NCBI GenBank assembly: GCA_016722375.1
Contig: JADKJG010000002.1
Coordinates: forward strand, 352,398 to 416,397
Direction of reading: 5' to 3'
Source of the DNA: Bacteroidota bacterium
Lineage (GTDB): Bacteria; Bacteroidota; Bacteroidia; Chitinophagales; LD1
DNA: 64,000 nucleotides
In this document: positions 34,981 to 43,865 of the stretch, one piece after another
Position numbering within the stretch: the stretch's first letter is position 1
Layout of the letters: each line of letters begins with the position of its first letter
The notes under the pieces: generated by a model
Seen by the model: the letters and a program-made list of their open reading frames with translations, nothing else
What the model was told of the DNA's origin: nothing
Database searches by the model: none
Translations under genes and position numbers: made by a program

Positions 34981-36636
34981 TCAATTCAGGGTAATTCTTT
35001 TTACACTTGTTCCCAGAGAGCTTCGGGCCTCCACCAAATAGATACCTCTATTTAGGGTAGTTAAATCTAGTTTAACGACCTTGCTGGAGTAATTGGCTTC
35101 AGATATTTCCTGTCCGAACAAATCAAAGACCCGTATAGTTTTCAAATTTGCTTCATCAAACACCAGTTGTACGGCACCTGATGTGGGATTAGGAAACAAC
35201 TCGAAAGTAAAGGACGGCTTGTGTATTTCGGCAATTGCGGTAATACAAGATGCATTCCTTCCATCCAGCATAAGTATCCCGGTGCTATCGGGATCCAGCC
35301 AGGGTTTTAATTGAACACTGTCGGAAACGTCGTTCATGTCCCAATGAAAGTAAAACCGGCCAAATTGATCTGACTGTAAAGGCTCATCGCAGTAAGAATC
35401 GCCGCCAGATAAACTACCTATAATATGACCTTGCTGGTTAAAAAGAGGCGAACCCGATGAAGCTTCTTCGGTGATGCCATGTCCATGAGCCGTAACGGAC
35501 CAGGTTACATCCCAATGCGTGCTATCCACAATATCAACCCAAGAAACAATTTTAGGAGATGTGGAGGACGTGTATATTTTTTTGACATCGCCTTGTGGGT
35601 GATGAATACAAACCGTAGAATCGGGTATGGCACCGCTCCTATCCCATCCGGATAGGAAGGCATTAAAAGAAGGCGGAATAGAATTTGAAAGGCGCATCAA
35701 TAAAAAATCTGAACCATAGTCGCCGCCGTCATCGTCGCTATCTGCCAATTTAGTACAGCCATTAATAAAATGGTTAAGCGACCCTGATGAGTCCGTACAG
35801 GTAGCTGCTTCATAGTTAAAATAGAACACCCAATTGTTATAGTCAGCTGCCTTCGAGAATTCACCACAATGCTGTGCCGACAAAACATACGGCGTACAGT
35901 CATCTTTCGCGTTATTCAACAAACTACCGCTACAATATCCTTCGCCTTCATTATCTACTATCAATATCAATACCACTGAACGTTTCTGGTCTTGCCAGTT
36001 AGCCCCTTCCGAACAGTTTACGTTCACTTCACAGGTATCGCTTTTGCCCGGAGAAATTCCGCGCCTTAGAGGTTGTACCCATCGGTAGGCATGACCAATA
36101 CTTTGCAACTGAAGGATTCCTTCCCCACGATGTTCTGCCGGTTCATAATATTCAACGATACAGCTTTCTCCATGAATTAGTCCGGTGCATAACCCTCTAG
36201 GCTCAGGAGTATTTGCATGAGTAAACGCCCCAATGGTTTCTTCGCCGGAAGGCATATAAATATGCAAACTGGCTCCAGCAGGGAGATATAATTTTTCAAA
36301 AACCGGAACCAGTCCCAGAGCACCAGCGGAGGTGATTTGCATTCGCCAAACACCGCCTCCATCCGGCAGTTCCGTCCATGATCCGGCATTATATGGATTG
36401 ATGTTTACGGGTTGAGAGCGGGCAAATTTGGGAGCCTTCCCCTTCTTAACATCCGCCTCATCACGTTGACCGGCAAGAGCGTTTGAAAAAGCAGGCAACA
36501 GCACTTCGTCCAATTTGCTGAATAGTGAAGCCTTCCATGTGGACGTTTTGGGTAGTATGGTTTCATCTATTTGAGCTACAATCGGGTGTTGAAAGCCAAC
36601 AAATAGAGCGGTAATTAAAATGAGTCTTTTAAACAT
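34981..36636 (-). CDS. Secreted trypsin-like serine protease with T9SS type A sorting tail
   Basis: Start taken at 36636, 16 codons inside the longest frame, since it gives a clean signal peptide (MFKRLILITALFVGF then VAQ). Residues about 25-200 form a propeptide-like beta domain. The chymotrypsin-fold protease follows with the full triad: His in VLSAQHCGE, Asp in YGSDFLLMRL and Ser in EASSGSPLF. Cysteines (CSGSLL, CTPYVL, CTKL) resemble lysyl-endopeptidase-type enzymes. A T9SS type A domain closes the protein (FELFPNPTSG ... GTSVKRITLN). It acts outside the cell; substrate preference is unknown. Confidence 0.88.
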   Translation of the reverse strand: MFKRLILITALFVGFQHPIVAQIDETILPKTSTWKASLFSKLDEVLLPAFSNALAGQRDEADVKKGKAPKFARSQPVNINPYNAGSWTELPDGGGVWRMQITSAGALGLVPVFEKLYLPAGASLHIYMPSGEETIGAFTHANTPEPRGLCTGLIHGESCIVEYYEPAEHRGEGILQLQSIGHAYRWVQPLRRGISPGKSDTCEVNVNCSEGANWQDQKRSVVLILIVDNEGEGYCSGSLLNNAKDDCTPYVLSAQHCGEFSKAADYNNWVFYFNYEAATCTDSSGSLNHFINGCTKLADSDDDGGDYGSDFLLMRLSNSIPPSFNAFLSGWDRSGAIPDSTVCIHHPQGDVKKIYTSSTSPKIVSWVDIVDSTHWDVTWSVTAHGHGITEEASSGSPLFNQQGHIIGSLSGGDSYCDEPLQSDQFGRFYFHWDMNDVSDSVQLKPWLDPDSTGILMLDGRNASCITAIAEIHKPSFTFELFPNPTSGAVQLVFDEANLKTIRVFDLFGQEISEANYSSKVVKLDLTTLNRGIYLVEARSSLGTSVKRITLN

Positions 36637-36754
36637 AAGGGTTATAATAATAGTCAGTAAAGTTAACTTTTCCGTGAATTTCAATTATCCGAATTCAACC
36701 GGTATAAGGCTAAACGAAAATAAAATAGCAAACTACAAATCGCGTTAATACAAC

Positions 36755-39304
36755 ATGAACCGCCCCGCACGCATTATATTCTTCACCTTCACCGGCATTA
36801 TAGTTTTTTTCTTGCTCGCTGCTTTACTCGTGCCTTTCATTGTCGAAAACAAAATCAAGCAACAGATTGTTAGTGAGCTCAATCGTCAGGTTACTGTTCC
36901 GGTTGAAGTTCGTGGAGGGATGAAGCTCTCTCTGTTTCAACATTTTCCTAATGCCTCATTCACCTTCTCTGATGTATTGATTGGTGATAGACTTAGAAAA
37001 GATACCCATCTTCTTAGGGTAAAGGAATTTTCTTTCATCTGCAATATCCTCAGTCTGTTTGAAGAAGAGGTTGAGTTTTCGAAAGTTTTACTTCAAGGAG
37101 GAGAGATAAACTTATATACCGACGAAAGCGGTAAAAACAATTTTGAAATACTCAAAGAAGACACCACAACTAAAACCAAACTTGCCCTGAGCCTCCGGAA
37201 AGCGGAAATAAAGGATATAGGCCTGGTTTATCTCGACAAATCTCGTTCTATAAATGTAGTACTAAAAGTTAAAGATGCCGAACTGAATGGCAACTTCAAT
37301 CAGAAGCAGTTTGAGCTAAACACCAATGCCAATTTACTGGTGTACCGCATTAACACCGGCAAGGAAGATTTTCTGGTTAATAAAAATGTAGGAGTAGAAA
37401 TGCTTTTAGCGGTAGATAAAGCAGAAAATAAATTTCATTTCAAGAAGGGAGTGATAGAAATAGACGACAATCGGTTTAGCATCTCTGGATATTTTGCCTC
37501 GCTTCAAAAGGGCATGGACATCAATATCCAGTTGCTGAGCGAAGGAAAGGACATTCTGAAATTGTTCCAATTACTTCCAGACGAATACAAAGCCAACCTA
37601 GTCCATGCCGAAGGAAGTGGGCAATATTCCATTGTGGCAGATGTGAAGGGCATCTTTAGCCCTACCTCCTCTCCCACCTTGAATATAAATGCCGACCTCA
37701 AAGACAGCGAATTGAAACTGGGCAAATACAATAAACTGCTCAAGAAGGTCAACGCAACGGCTAAATATGAAATGGATGCTTCGGGCAAGGACCGGCTGAC
37801 CATCAGTAATTTCAATTGCACCTTGAATAACCTGCCATTTCATTTCACCTTACGTCTTAGCAATCTGGCAGATCCTGATTTTGATTTTTATGCAAATGGT
37901 GTAATGCACCTATCCGAACTCTCCACCTTTATCCCTGAATCGGCAGCAAAAGATTTCAATGGTGCGGTGAAGTTTAATCAGTTCAGACTGCGAGGCAGAA
38001 AGCGCGACTTCACCGACATTGAACATTCCACGTTAAATGGTTCCGGAGATTTTACCTTGATGCAGGTGTCTTTATCCTCGCGAGGCATTGTTTACGACAA
38101 TATCAGTGGAAAGCTTTCTTATAATTCCAATTCTATAGAGGCTAAGGACTTTTCCATCAGGTTTCTGAAAACAGATTTCCTCTTTAACGGCAACATTAAA
38201 AATCTGCTAGCCTATATCTATACTCTTGCCGACCAGAAAAAGTCATCGGTTGCTACGCTAAACATCAATGGCAAAATTCATACCCGACTATTTGATCTCA
38301 CTTCAATTATTGAAGGATTCAAAAGCGCCTCCGATGAAAAGAATAAATCAAAAGGGAAGCCGGTCAATGTTCGGGACATTTTCAACCTGAGCGGAAACCT
38401 TGATATTGAAATTGATAAATTTCTTTTCCGAAAAACTGTTTTTGAAAATATTCAAGGCAACATCCAGGCGGCTCCGGCTCTACTTCGTATCAACAAGTTG
38501 AACGCCCAAACGATGAAAGGGGAATTGCAAGGCAGCGGATTATTCAGTTTTACTCCTGACAACAAACTCAACATTCAATCAGATCTCAGCGCCATCAACC
38601 TAAACATCACCGAGATATTTAAACAATGTGAGAATTTTGGACAGACCACTTTAACCGATAAACATCTCGAAGGCAATCTCACCACCTCCACCTCCATAAA
38701 CGCCACCTGGAATCATTACAGCGAATTTGATCCAAAATCATTTACTGCGCTTATAGAATTGAACATCCACAATGGACGGCTGATTAATTTTGAACCCATT
38801 CGGGCCGCCTCCAATTTCATTCGGGTGGACGAATTGAATGACATCCGGTTTGGCGACTTATCTCATACTATCAAAATAGCCGACCAGCGGATAGACATTC
38901 CTGAATTTGAGCTAAAAACATCGGCCTTAAACCTGATGATTTCCGGCTATCATTATTTTAATAACGACGTGGACTACCATTTCAAGATTAACCTGCACAA
39001 ACTGCTGGCTCAAAAGTTTAACCGCCGAGGGCGCGATATTCAATACATCGAAAACGACCCTTATGAAGGCGTAAATATCTATCTCTCGCTTGCCGGAAAC
39101 CTCAGCCATCCGGTTTTCAAATACGACAAGGCTTCTTCCAGAAAAAAATTAGTGAATGATTTTAAAAAGGAAAAAGAAAACCTTCGGCAGCTTTTTAATA
39201 AAAATTCAAAGAAGGTAGATGATGTCGAACATAAAAAGGAAGAAAAATATTTCGACCTAAATCAAAAGCCCGAGTTCTTTGATTTTGATACCATTAACGA
39301 TTAA
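36755..39304 (+). CDS. AsmA-like envelope protein
   Basis: 849 residues with one N-terminal membrane helix (IIFFTFTGIIVFFLLAALLVPFI) and a long periplasmic body of beta-rich repeats (IKDIGLVYLDKSR; LSISGYF-type strands). It matches the AsmA/TamB-like repeating beta-groove group; AsmA-like proteins are thought to move phospholipids or assist outer-membrane assembly. The C-terminus (about 805-849) is charged and probably disordered. It is divergent from the protease gene and 28 bases before the histidine kinase gene on the same strand. Confidence 0.82.
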   Translation: MNRPARIIFFTFTGIIVFFLLAALLVPFIVENKIKQQIVSELNRQVTVPVEVRGGMKLSLFQHFPNASFTFSDVLIGDRLRKDTHLLRVKEFSFICNILSLFEEEVEFSKVLLQGGEINLYTDESGKNNFEILKEDTTTKTKLALSLRKAEIKDIGLVYLDKSRSINVVLKVKDAELNGNFNQKQFELNTNANLLVYRINTGKEDFLVNKNVGVEMLLAVDKAENKFHFKKGVIEIDDNRFSISGYFASLQKGMDINIQLLSEGKDILKLFQLLPDEYKANLVHAEGSGQYSIVADVKGIFSPTSSPTLNINADLKDSELKLGKYNKLLKKVNATAKYEMDASGKDRLTISNFNCTLNNLPFHFTLRLSNLADPDFDFYANGVMHLSELSTFIPESAAKDFNGAVKFNQFRLRGRKRDFTDIEHSTLNGSGDFTLMQVSLSSRGIVYDNISGKLSYNSNSIEAKDFSIRFLKTDFLFNGNIKNLLAYIYTLADQKKSSVATLNINGKIHTRLFDLTSIIEGFKSASDEKNKSKGKPVNVRDIFNLSGNLDIEIDKFLFRKTVFENIQGNIQAAPALLRINKLNAQTMKGELQGSGLFSFTPDNKLNIQSDLSAINLNITEIFKQCENFGQTTLTDKHLEGNLTTSTSINATWNHYSEFDPKSFTALIELNIHNGRLINFEPIRAASNFIRVDELNDIRFGDLSHTIKIADQRIDIPEFELKTSALNLMISGYHYFNNDVDYHFKINLHKLLAQKFNRRGRDIQYIENDPYEGVNIYLSLAGNLSHPVFKYDKASSRKKLVNDFKKEKENLRQLFNKNSKKVDDVEHKKEEKYFDLNQKPEFFDFDTIND

Positions 39305-39331
39305 CTAATTTGGTCGTTCAGTTGACCTGCT

Positions 39332-40840
39332 ATGGACTTCTATTCCAACAAATCTAACCTCAAACTTATCCTACTGCTTATCGGTAGTTTTATTGGTATT
39401 TCCACCGTGCTTTACACCAGCCACATCGCCAACCAAATGGCGACAGAAGAGCAATACAAAGCCCGGCTATGGGCACAGGCCATTGAGCGAAAGGCCCGGT
39501 TGGTGCGATACACTAAAGATTTGTTCACCAAGCTCGCTGCAGATGAAAGAAAGAAGTTGAGCGTTTACGCCAGATCCACCGAGTTTATGCTCACCATTGA
39601 GAACAACGACCTGCTCACCTTTTTTATTGACATCATCAACTCCAACGACGACATCCCCGCTATCCTGGTAGATGCCAATGGAAACATTATTGATGCGCGC
39701 AACATTGAAATTCCTACCTCCAAAAAGTTTTCCGATTTGCCCGCCTCCATCCGCAAAGAGTTTTCATTGTATCCGCCCATTGTGGTGAACTATAAAACCA
39801 GCAAGAACTATATCTATTATAAAGACTCGAACCTTTTTGCCAAACTCAAACTTACCCTGAACGATCTGGTCGAAACATTTATTTCTGAAGTAGTGGTCAA
39901 TACCGCCTCGGCACCGGTCATTCTAACCGACGAAAAGCTGAACATCCTCGCCTTCGGCAACATAGATTCTGCCAAAATGAAAAACAGCGTAGAAATAAAG
40001 AAAACACTCAACAGCATGGAGAATGTACATGACCCCGTCGTCGCCGATTTGGGAGAAGGAGTGCTTCGCTACATCTACTACGACGACTCGGCCACGCTGC
40101 GCCAACTGCGCTTCTTTCCCTATGTACAACTCGCCATCTTCGCTACGTTTCTACTCATCGCCTATCTCGCCTTCAACAATGCGCGAAGAGCAGAACAAAA
40201 TCTGGTCTGGGTAGGCATGGCCAAAGAAACCGCCCATCAATTAGGCACCCCTATTTCTTCGCTCGAGGGTTGGGTAGAAGTACTGCGCGAGCAAGATGGA
40301 ATGAAAAACAAGCAGGAGATACTCCACGAGTTAGAAGGCGACATCAAGCGCCTTTCTTTAGTGGCCGAACGGTTCTCAAAAATAGGTTCGGTTCCCCAAC
40401 TTCAGCCCGAGAGTGTGCGCGAAACGCTGGAAGAAAACGTGAAATACATGCGTCGTCGTGCCAGCGGAAAGGTAACCATGACCTTTTCTTGCGATGGCCC
40501 GTGCCGGTTCCTAATCAACCGTCCGCTGTTCGACTGGGTGCTGGAGAATCTTTTGAAAAACGCTTTAGACGCGATGGATGGCGAAGGAACTATTTCGATC
40601 GTTACTACACATGAGAACAACCACATCATCCTGGATATAACCGATAGCGGAAAAGGAATTCCCAAAAGCAAGTTCAACACCATCTTTGAACCCGGCTACT
40701 CCACCAAAAAGCGCGGATGGGGACTCGGCCTTTCGCTCACCAAACGCATCGTAGAAGAATATCACAGCGGAAAGATTTTTGTAAAACATTCCGAACCCAA
40801 TAAGGGAACTACCTTCCGGATAATTATTCCGGCGGCGTAG
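39332..40840 (+). CDS. Sensor histidine kinase
   Basis: 502 residues. Two membrane helices (about 11-32 and 262-283) flank an extracytoplasmic sensor region of about 230 residues. The H-box is AKETAHQLGTPISSLEGW with the phosphorylated His at residue 302; the usual Glu after His is Gln here, a form common in Bacteroidota. The ATPase domain has N-box NLLKNALDAMDG, G1 DITDSGKGIP, F-box IFEPGYSTK and G2 RGWGLGLSL. There is no receiver domain and no adjacent response regulator, so it is an orphan kinase. It may be co-transcribed with the AsmA-like gene. Confidence 0.92.
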   Translation: MDFYSNKSNLKLILLLIGSFIGISTVLYTSHIANQMATEEQYKARLWAQAIERKARLVRYTKDLFTKLAADERKKLSVYARSTEFMLTIENNDLLTFFIDIINSNDDIPAILVDANGNIIDARNIEIPTSKKFSDLPASIRKEFSLYPPIVVNYKTSKNYIYYKDSNLFAKLKLTLNDLVETFISEVVVNTASAPVILTDEKLNILAFGNIDSAKMKNSVEIKKTLNSMENVHDPVVADLGEGVLRYIYYDDSATLRQLRFFPYVQLAIFATFLLIAYLAFNNARRAEQNLVWVGMAKETAHQLGTPISSLEGWVEVLREQDGMKNKQEILHELEGDIKRLSLVAERFSKIGSVPQLQPESVRETLEENVKYMRRRASGKVTMTFSCDGPCRFLINRPLFDWVLENLLKNALDAMDGEGTISIVTTHENNHIILDITDSGKGIPKSKFNTIFEPGYSTKKRGWGLGLSLTKRIVEEYHSGKIFVKHSEPNKGTTFRIIIPAA

Positions 40841-40858
40841 AAACACCAATTAAAAAAA

Positions 40859-41044
40859 CTACGGTTTAGGAATTTCGAGGTCTTTACAAATTTTCCGCGC
40901 AAGAAAATCGTTTACCTCATTATGTCGAGGCACGGAACTCGTTTTATTTTTTGAAGGATTATAATAGATGCTATGATTCCCTCCTTCGCGCATCAGCAAA
41001 CAACCATGCTTACTCAAATGGATTAGCAAATCTTTGCGTTTCAT
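40859..41044 (-). CDS. hicA: HicA-type mRNA interferase toxin
   Basis: 61 residues, the small double-stranded RNA-binding fold of HicA: MKRKDLLIHLSKHGC at the start, then REGGNHSIYYNP with the catalytic histidine, and SVPRHNEVN. Such toxins cut mRNA and are held inactive by HicB. The ATG comes right after the stop of hicB (TAA ATG), giving the antitoxin-first order. It converges on the histidine kinase gene. Confidence 0.88.
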   Translation of the reverse strand: MKRKDLLIHLSKHGCLLMREGGNHSIYYNPSKNKTSSVPRHNEVNDFLARKICKDLEIPKP

Positions 41045-41266
41045 TTATGCTGCCAGTTCGTATTTTTTGCGGCTCAGGGTTTGTCCCTTCTCCGATTTGC
41101 GCGAAAGCTCGCGATTAGCTTCCAATATCATTTGCAACGCTTCCTCCAGATTTTCTGTGGCTTCTTTCTTGGTAGCTCCCTGTGTATTGACCCCGGGAAT
41201 TTCTTCTATCCAAGCTATATATCCTTGCTTTACTTTCTTAAACGCTGCGGTCAGACTTAATTTCAT
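41045..41266 (-). CDS. hicB: HicB-type antitoxin
   Basis: 73 residues with the partial RNase H-like fold: YIAWIEEIPGVNTQGATKKEATENL and a helical tail. It neutralises HicA. There is no separate C-terminal HTH or ribbon-helix-helix domain, so autoregulation would need another factor or is absent. It is directly upstream of hicA on the minus strand. Confidence 0.88.
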   Translation of the reverse strand: MKLSLTAAFKKVKQGYIAWIEEIPGVNTQGATKKEATENLEEALQMILEANRELSRKSEKGQTLSRKKYELAA

Positions 41267-41394
41267 GGTGTTCTATTTGTTATCAAAGATAAAGTTTAAA
41301 GATGGGCATACAAGCTCCCCTCCATTCAAAACCAATCATACTTGTTTGCCAGTTTCTCCACCGGCTTTTCTTTTTCCAAAAACAAAAGAACCCA

Positions 41395-41568
41395 TCAGGA
41401 ATTCTTATCAAGAAAATCACCCAAGGTCTGTTTCAGTTTGGCTATTTCTGCCAGACATTCATCGCGGTCTTCATAGCCGAGACCATAGGAAGTCACCACA
41501 ATGCGCTCCCCATATCTCACCCGCCATTTCCAGGCGCCGCTACCGTTTTCAAAATACACCTCCACCAT
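41395..41568 (-). CDS. Small YegP/DUF1508-like protein, 57 aa
   Basis: A short minus-strand frame with ATG at 41566-41568 and TGA at 41395-41397. It reads MVEVYFENGSGAWKWRVRYG, then ERIVVTSYGLGYEDRDECLA and a helical end. The pattern of a strand, WxWRVxxG, strand (ERIVVTS) and a helix with a Cys resembles one half of the YegP/DUF1508 fold. It lies 128 bases upstream of hicB on the same strand. The plus-strand frames over this stretch look like shadows. Function unknown. Confidence 0.6.
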   Translation of the reverse strand: MVEVYFENGSGAWKWRVRYGERIVVTSYGLGYEDRDECLAEIAKLKQTLGDFLDKNS

Positions 41569-41765
41569 ATAACTCGGTTCGGTTCCTTTCGATTTTCTTC
41601 CATGATGCCTTTATGTTGATTGCAATATAGATTTTAAATAAAATTTCGCGCTCCTCGCCGATGAAAAAATTCCAGTAAGTGAGACATCACAAAGTTCGGA
41701 AGACTTTATAAAGGATTAGTTTACAGTGGTTTATGTTCAGCTAGCCCTTTCAAATAATGCAAAAA

Positions 41766-41859
41766 ATTTCACGCAGAGAGCGCAGAGATGCAGCGTATTG
41801 AGTCTTTATTTTTGCATTTCCTCTGCGTTCCCAGCCATTCTGCGCTCCCTGCGTGAAAT
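41766..41859. repeat. 94-bp MITE-like inverted repeat
   Basis: Left arm ATTTCACGCAGAGAGCGCAG and right arm CTGCGCTCCCTGCGTGAAAT are reverse complements with one mismatch in 20. A nested pair (CGCAGAGATGCA / TGCATTTCCTCTGCG) lies inside. The CGCAGAG core recurs at about 42110-42130, and a similar pair is at 9413-9474. Likely a small dispersed repeat. Confidence 0.6.
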
Positions 41860-41979
41860 ATAGTATGCCTTTTAAGGTAAATTTCTCCAGAGAACGCTGT
41901 TGGAACATGGTATTAATATGCTTACTACAAAGCAACTACAACATCTTCCGAACGTTGTGGGGAGACATCTACCGGTAGC

Positions 41980-42008
41980 AAAAAAAAAGCCCCGCATTGC
42001 TGCGGGGC
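41980..42008 (-). terminator. Rho-independent terminator
   Basis: Eight-bp G/C stem 41989-41996 with 42001-42008, four-base loop, and a nine-A run on the plus strand (41980-41988), so it ends minus-strand transcripts. Confidence 0.85.
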
Positions 42009-42046
42009 CTTGACACACTAACAATTGCCCTTGACGGGCTAAGGAG
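41980..42046 (-). ncRNA. Candidate small RNA with own promoter and terminator
   Basis: On the minus strand a TATATTTG box (42060-42053) is followed about 7 bases later by a predicted start near 42046. The about 67-base transcript has a GCCC-GTCAA-GGGC hairpin and ends in a strong rho-independent terminator, stem GCCCCGCA / TGCGGGGC and nine U. No open frame of useful length lies between. The region has no gene downstream for 400 bases, so it is not a leader. Confidence 0.5.
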
Positions 42047-42052
42047 AGACTG

Positions 42053-42060
42053 CAAATATA
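42053..42060 (-). promoter_or_regulatory. -7 promoter box TATATTTG for the candidate small RNA
   Basis: Exact TAnnTTTG match on the minus strand, about 7 bases before the predicted start of the small RNA. Confidence 0.5.
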
Positions 42061-42217
42061 AACTAAAGTCCCGGTTTTTTTAATCAAACAATCCCTTCTC
42101 TTTTTTTCCCTGCTGCTCTGCGCCCTCTGCGAAAAATAATAGACGCTATCCTCCACAGGAATCCTTCGTACCGAAAAGTGCTTTGAGCAAAAAAAGATGG
42201 AGGAGGAATTTTCATTC

Positions 42218-42244
42218 AGCATTCCTCATTCAAAACTCAGCATT
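42218..42244. repeat. 27-bp direct repeat, left copy
   Basis: Identical to 42480-42506 (starts AGCATTCCTCATTC). The two copies flank the 44-codon membrane protein gene, and a GGA-rich stretch precedes both. Confidence 0.75.
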
Positions 42245-42253
42245 AAAAGCGAT

Positions 42254-42388
42254 CTACATTCTTAAATCTAAGGTAGAAACGTAAATAAAAATTGCAATTA
42301 CCATTAAAACAACCCCGACCCAAAAGAGCCAGTTGTGGTGAATTGGTTTTTTAGTCGCTTCCTTTTTATCCTCGGCGTTCTGGCTCAT
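42254..42388 (-). CDS. Small single-pass membrane protein, 44 aa
   Basis: ATG at 42386-42388, TAG at 42254-42256. A charged N-terminus (MSQNAEDKKEATKKPIHHN) precedes one clear membrane helix WLFWVGVVLMVIAIFIYVST and a short tail. The regular charged-then-hydrophobic layout favours a real protein over chance. I do not know the family. It is framed by 27-bp direct repeats at 42218 and 42480. Confidence 0.55.
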   Translation of the reverse strand: MSQNAEDKKEATKKPIHHNWLFWVGVVLMVIAIFIYVSTLDLRM

Positions 42389-42479
42389 TACTTTAAATTT
42401 GGTGAAGTCAAACAGAGATTCTTTCCCCCCGCCGCTCTCAGTTCCTATTTAAACCGAAGACGAGGTGGAATTTCCTATT

Positions 42480-42506
42480 AGCATTCCTCATTCAAAACTC
42501 AGCATT
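42480..42506. repeat. 27-bp direct repeat, right copy
   Basis: Exact second copy of 42218-42244, 262 bases apart. Confidence 0.75.
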
Positions 42507-42534
42507 TAATCAGGGGTTGCTTGTTTATCGCCTC

Positions 42535-42850
42535 AAAAAAAGTTTTTGTACGAGAAAAAATCTTTTTCCCTTGAAAAAAGAGCGTGGCGTTCGTAAAAAA
42601 AGTGTGGATTAGCTAAAAAATACTTTCCCGAGCTGAAAAATACTTTTCCGGGCTGAAAAGTGCGTTTGAGAAAAATTTAGCGCTTTTGAGTGGTCAAAAA
42701 ATCTTTTTGAGCGCTGAAAAGAGTTTTCAGCCGCCAAAAACTCCTTTTCGCTCACCAAAAAAAGTTTTTGGAACGGAAACGCGCTAAATCAACGGACAAA
42801 AGCTCCAAATTTCTGCCAAAAAGATTTTTCAGCTCGGAAAAGTATTTTTT
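42535..42850. repeat. Phased A-tract array C (about 20-bp period)
   Basis: Runs of three to seven A start at 42535, 42555, 42574, 42595, 42615, 42636, 42656, 42696, 42717, 42736, 42757, 42777, 42798, 42818 and 42838, that is, every 19-21 bases with one unit weak near 42671-42676. Most are followed by a T-run half a period later (for example CTGAAAAATACTTTTCC). Such phasing should bend DNA. It lies 5' of the gene at 43118; the remaining 267 bases before that gene are A/T-rich with one promoter-like box. Confidence 0.65.
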
Positions 42851-43052
42851 GATCTGACCAACCTGATATTTTGGTTTTCAAGCGGTTTTGAAGCCGAAAT
42901 TCAATCTTTCAGAAGGATTATAAAATTGTTTAAGTGAGAAAAGGCAATTTATTTTTACATAATCATTTATGTTGCACTAAGTAAACAATCTAACATGCTG
43001 ATTTTAAAACTATATTCTGTTAGTCTAAGTTTCTAAATTATCATTGGTAAAT

Positions 43053-43060
43053 TATTTTTG
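43053..43060 (+). promoter_or_regulatory. -7-like promoter box TATTTTTG
   Basis: Exact TAnnTTTG match, 57 bases before the ATG of the 224-residue protein. Confidence 0.35.
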
Positions 43061-43117
43061 TAAAAGTTTGTATTTCCCAAAAAATAGTTATTATTGCACT
43101 ATAAAATATAACTAACT

Positions 43118-43792
43118 ATGAAAAGAAATGCAATACTTAGAAGCTACCACGGACTCGGCGTTCCCGGTAAGCTTGTCTATAGCCGTAACGTAATCGTTCA
43201 TGAAACGGGAAACGTAAATTTCCTCGATCCTTTGCCCACACTAGCCGATAAAACTACGGCAACCGATGCTTTGGAGGCGGCTGCGATGGCCGCCAGCGAC
43301 GGCGACAAGGACAAAATCCGCATCATGCACGAAAGAGAGGCAGAATGGGTTAAGATTATGGACGACAATGCAGATTACGTCGAAGACATAGCAAAAGGAA
43401 ATGCTGAGATTATGTTGTCGAGCGGTCATGCGGTTACTAAAGTGGATTTTGATAAACACACCAAACCGATTCAAATGGTGGTAGATGCGTTTGCTAGTAA
43501 AGGCGCTCACGGAACATTGGAAGTTGGAACAAAAACGGTGACAAATTCAGAAGGGATTTTGAGCATTGCTGTTTTCGGAGACGGCGTTCTTCCGGTTCCG
43601 ACTGTGATAGGTGACCGGCAGATAGAAATTGAAATAGGCGGAATCAAAATAGTAGTAATGACCACCACTAAGCATCGGGGCACGATGATTAATTTGCCGC
43701 AGTTCAAAGTTCCGAAAGTGTATATGGTAGGCTTTAATGCCGCAGGCATGGGGCCTATTTCTAATGTGGTTTCGGATGTGATGGTGCCGTAA
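43118..43792 (+). CDS. Unknown protein, 224 aa, with helical N-terminus and beta-rich C-terminus
   Basis: No signal peptide. Residues about 30-105 are helical (ATDALEAAAMAASDGDKDKI; WVKIMDDNADYVEDIAKGN), followed by MLSSGHAVTK and a C-terminal half that looks like a small beta-sandwich (GTLEVGTKTV ... VYMVGFNAAGMGPISNVV, close to fibronectin type III end strands). I do not know its function. Like the 317- and 327-residue proteins it has a helical half followed by a beta domain and an A/T array upstream. A strong terminator follows at 43835. Confidence 0.75.
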   Translation: MKRNAILRSYHGLGVPGKLVYSRNVIVHETGNVNFLDPLPTLADKTTATDALEAAAMAASDGDKDKIRIMHEREAEWVKIMDDNADYVEDIAKGNAEIMLSSGHAVTKVDFDKHTKPIQMVVDAFASKGAHGTLEVGTKTVTNSEGILSIAVFGDGVLPVPTVIGDRQIEIEIGGIKIVVMTTTKHRGTMINLPQFKVPKVYMVGFNAAGMGPISNVVSDVMVP

Positions 43793-43834
43793 ATTTTTTC
43801 ATAATAGACCCTTCGGGTCAAACTTTGTACGTCA

Positions 43835-43865
43835 AACGCCCCGCAGAAATGCGGGGCGTTTTTTT
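43835..43865 (+). terminator. Rho-independent terminator
   Basis: Perfect stem AACGCCCCGC / GCGGGGCGTT with loop AGAAAT and a run of seven T at the end; 43 bases after the gene at 43118. A smaller hairpin GACCC-TTC-GGGTC precedes it. Because it lies inside the longest upstream extension of the PorP/SprF frame, it argues for the later start of that gene. Confidence 0.88.

Noticed and set aside
41034..41630. Plus-strand frame of 198 codons
   Set aside because: It lies opposite hicB and the YegP-like gene, both of which have clear family motifs on the minus strand.
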